A stretch of DNA of 64,000 nt. Source: Candidatus Enterococcus murrayae (GTDB taxonomy: Bacteria > Bacillota > Bacilli > Lactobacillales > Enterococcaceae). The notes below the pieces were generated by a model. It had not been told where the DNA came from. It was given only the letters and a program-made list of their open reading frames with translations, and searched no databases. The stretch is taken from assembly GCF_017315985.1 (NCBI RefSeq), contig NZ_JAFLVR010000020.1, positions 76,766 through 140,765 on the forward strand. Reading direction: 5' to 3'. How positions within the stretch are numbered: position 1 is the stretch's first letter; every line of letters starts with the position of its first letter. Made by a program: the position numbers and the translations under genes. Shown piece after piece: positions 63,684 through 64,000 of this stretch.

Positions 63684-64000
63684 ATGTTTTCTTTTCGAGA
63701 ACGATCGAAAATGATTCAAAATTTGGAAGATCAAACCTTTGATTTAGTAATCATTGGCGGCGGAATCACAGGAGCGGGAGTCGCATTGCAGGCAGCGGCT
63801 TCGGGTCTATCTGTCGCGTTAGTAGAAATGCAGGATTTTGCTGAAGGGACATCTTCCAGATCTACGAAATTAGTGCATGGGGGATTACGCTATCTAAAAA
63901 CCTTTGATGTAGAGGTTGTAGCGGACACAGTAAGCGAGCGGGCGATTATTCAAAGCGTTGCGCCGCATATTCCGAAAGCGGATCCAATGATTTTACCGAT
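63684..64000 (+). CDS. glpO: alpha-glycerophosphate oxidase, N-terminal part (3' truncated by window)
   Basis: First 105 codons of an FAD-dependent glycerol-3-phosphate oxidase/dehydrogenase. The dinucleotide-binding motif is [20 protein letters not shown], followed by [28 protein letters not shown], a hallmark of GlpD/GlpO, then the start of the substrate domain. In lactic acid bacteria the enzyme is usually the H2O2-producing oxidase GlpO; the insert that separates it from GlpD lies outside the window, so the oxidase call rests on the host type. Starts after AAGGAATGAGG. Confidence 0.85.
   Translation, partial: MFSFRERSKMIQNLEDQTFDLVIIGGGITGAGVALQAAASGLSVALVEMQDFAEGTSSRSTKLVHGGLRYLKTFDVEVVADTVSERAIIQSVAPHIPKADPMILP

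Overview
The window looks like a stretch of chromosome from a low-GC lactic acid bacterium, most probably an Enterococcus (a carbohydrate-versatile, casseliflavus/gallinarum-like species is my guess, not shown). The reasons are many PTS operons, the tagatose-6-phosphate route for lactose and galactose, CcpA-type cre boxes over promoters, LicT-type antitermination, strong AGGAGG ribosome sites, and a glycerol-3-phosphate oxidase (glpO) start at the right edge. I see no phage, insertion sequence, CRISPR array, tRNA or rRNA.

Layout. 1-4.7 kb: lactose operon: antiterminator (cut by the window edge), lacG, lacF, lacE, then a DeoR-family lacR-like gene. 4.8-11.1 kb: a galactitol-family PTS (leftward A-B-C) diverging from a second lacR-like gene followed by lacA-lacB-lacC-lacD. 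Together these import lactose or galactose as phosphosugars and convert galactose-6-phosphate to triose phosphates. 11.3-18.1 kb: a PRD regulator, a second galactitol-type PTS, a ribulose-phosphate-epimerase-like protein, a short-chain dehydrogenase and a 6-phospho-3-hexuloisomerase. I cannot match this combination to a named pathway, and it is the best candidate here for an undescribed catabolic route. 18.3-26.3 kb: a VncRS/Vex-like two-component and ABC exporter operon with one degenerate ATPase and a kinase-less PASTA protein. 26.4-31.5 kb: beta-glucoside operon with RAT/terminator leader, licT, bglP-type PTS, 6-phospho-beta-glucosidase and a secreted histidine phosphatase. 31.6-39.2 kb: accessory genes, including a LysR remnant, acetyltransferase, lipoprotein, aldo-keto reductase, and an ArsR-type regulator diverging from an MFS transporter and GH43 glycosidase. 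39.4-50.5 kb: HelD-like ATPase, tandem-MerR regulator, a second GH1 gene behind its own RAT/terminator, an OYE-type flavoenzyme diverging from an AraC regulator, VOC protein, a ykkC-family riboswitch in front of a HAD phosphatase, MFS exporter and flavin-binding protein. 50.6-58.3 kb: complete kdpFABCDE potassium system. 58.5-64 kb: P1B-type metal ATPase with a Fur/PerR-like box, a secreted Gly/Asn/Gln-rich protein next to a third two-component system, and the start of glpO.

Regulation is unusually readable. Two separate beta-glucoside loci carry LicT-type RAT/terminator leaders. Several promoters have cre boxes across -35 or spacer. A ykkC-family aptamer precedes a terminator. Five intergenic spots carry a terminator hairpin followed by a conserved tail around GTTAAGTATTTTTCAAAATG, forming a dispersed repeat family. 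Coordinates of starts were chosen by ribosome-site spacing. Functions are inferred from motifs recognised by eye; no database search was run.
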